Source: Eubacterium uniforme (GTDB lineage: Bacteria; Bacillota; Clostridia; Lachnospirales; Lachnospiraceae). From it: a stretch of 64,000 nucleotides of DNA. The notes under the pieces are model-generated. The model was not told the origin of the DNA. It was given only the letters and a program-made list of their open reading frames with translations, and ran no database searches. Shown one piece after another: positions 63,724-64,000 of the stretch (its first letter is position 1; each line of letters begins with the position of its first letter). Both the position numbers and the translations under genes were made by a program. The stretch is taken from positions 99,072 through 163,071 of the forward strand of contig NZ_FUXZ01000010.1 in NCBI RefSeq assembly GCF_900167115.1, written 5' to 3'.

Positions 63724-63820
63724 CACCCGCTATGCGGGTGAGCGATATATGTTATACAAAAAATCACCTTCCCTTTATAATATAGATGTTCAAGCTATCT
63801 TATAAAGAAAGGAAGGTGAT
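63724..63820 (+). mobile_element. IS200-type left end: terminal and leader hairpins
   Basis: CACCCGC-TAT-GCGGGTG (63724-63740) is a subterminal hairpin of the kind recognised by TnpA. Next, ATCACCTTCC and CTTTATAA (63763-63780) pair with TTATAAAG and GGAAGGTGAT (63800-63820), a long stem that buries the tnpA ribosome site, as in IS200, where it limits transposase translation. Element boundaries are uncertain and the right end is outside the window. Confidence 0.75.
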
Positions 63821-63824
63821 CAAT

Positions 63825-64000
63825 ATGGCCAATAAGGCTCATAATTTGGCTCACACAAAATGGGTATGCAAATACCACATTGTGTTCACTCCAAAGTATA
63901 GACGAAAAGTAATATATAATCAATATAAAACGAGCATAAGAGAAACATTAATAACTCTCTGTAAATTCAAGGGAGTGGAAATAATTGAAGGACATTTAAT
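63825..64000 (+). CDS. tnpA: IS200-type transposase TnpA, partial
   Basis: The visible 58 codons read MANKAHNLAHTKWVCKYHIV, FTPKYRRKVIYNQYKTSIRE and end at KGVEIIEGHLM, the start of a Y1 HUH single-strand transposase (KYHIVFTPKYRRK is diagnostic). The HxH and catalytic Tyr lie beyond the window edge. GGAAGG precedes ATG but can be sequestered by the leader hairpin. Confidence 0.92.
   Translation, partial: MANKAHNLAHTKWVCKYHIVFTPKYRRKVIYNQYKTSIRETLITLCKFKGVEIIEGHL

Overview
The window is AT-rich bacterial chromosome with the gene content and codon habits of a low-GC Clostridia member, most likely Lachnospiraceae and possibly a Lachnospira/Eubacterium eligens-like gut anaerobe. The basis is the split glgC/glgD pair, spoVG, DUF3793 beside a flavodoxin, DUF3877, BspA-like and fibronectin-like secreted proteins, strong Shine-Dalgarno sites and sigma-A promoters. 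I saw no rRNA, tRNA or CRISPR array.

From 1 to 52.5 kb the window is mostly core genome. It runs: a dnaD-like gene cut by the window edge and murC (both minus); glgC-glgD-spoVG (glycogen synthesis plus regulator); a MoxR/DUF58/transglutaminase operon leading into pth, mfd, a PrsA/SurA-like lipoprotein and a D,D-carboxypeptidase; a secreted subtilase facing a secreted Fn3 protein; an iron-sparing style flavodoxin/DUF3793 pair; an alpha/beta hydrolase with a MIF-like tautomerase; an ECF sigma/anti-sigma pair; a manganese (yybP-ykoY) riboswitch followed by an unusual set of small and DUF3592-like proteins; metY; DUF3877 and TPR genes; an L,D-transpeptidase; an acyl-ACP thioesterase, cvfB and ridA; a sugar-ABC ATPase and CdaR-type regulator; ftsE-ftsX-envC-like-ctpA (septal peptidoglycan control); uvrB-uvrA; a YczE-type membrane protein; guaA.

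From 52.53 to 63.63 kb is a genomic island inserted at the 3' end of guaA. The end of guaA (TTGAGTTTGAATAAT) is repeated exactly at 63620, and its core (GAGTTTGAATAA) recurs at 55328. Pairs of short direct repeats with an 11-bp period lie about 118-120 bp upstream of the two distal copies, and a third such pair lies at 59815. The island therefore looks like two or three tandem modules: (A) an XRE/ImmA pair, a DUF4417 protein, and a small toxin-like protein with a CPCC-type immunity candidate; (B) an HrcA/CIRCE-controlled Hsp20, a cytosine methyltransferase remnant, and a SIR2-HerA antiphage pair whose herA carries one in-frame amber codon; (C) a decayed tyrosine integrase, an XRE repressor with a clear operator, a BRO-type phage protein and a membrane protein. 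Just beyond it an IS200-type element begins and runs off the window.

The most interesting targets are the guaA 3'-end defence hotspot with its phased repeats, the amber-split HerA, the toxin/CPCC pair, the manganese-riboswitch locus with a structured RNA and a three-repeat protein, and several starts where a hairpin lies between or around the ribosome binding site and the start codon.
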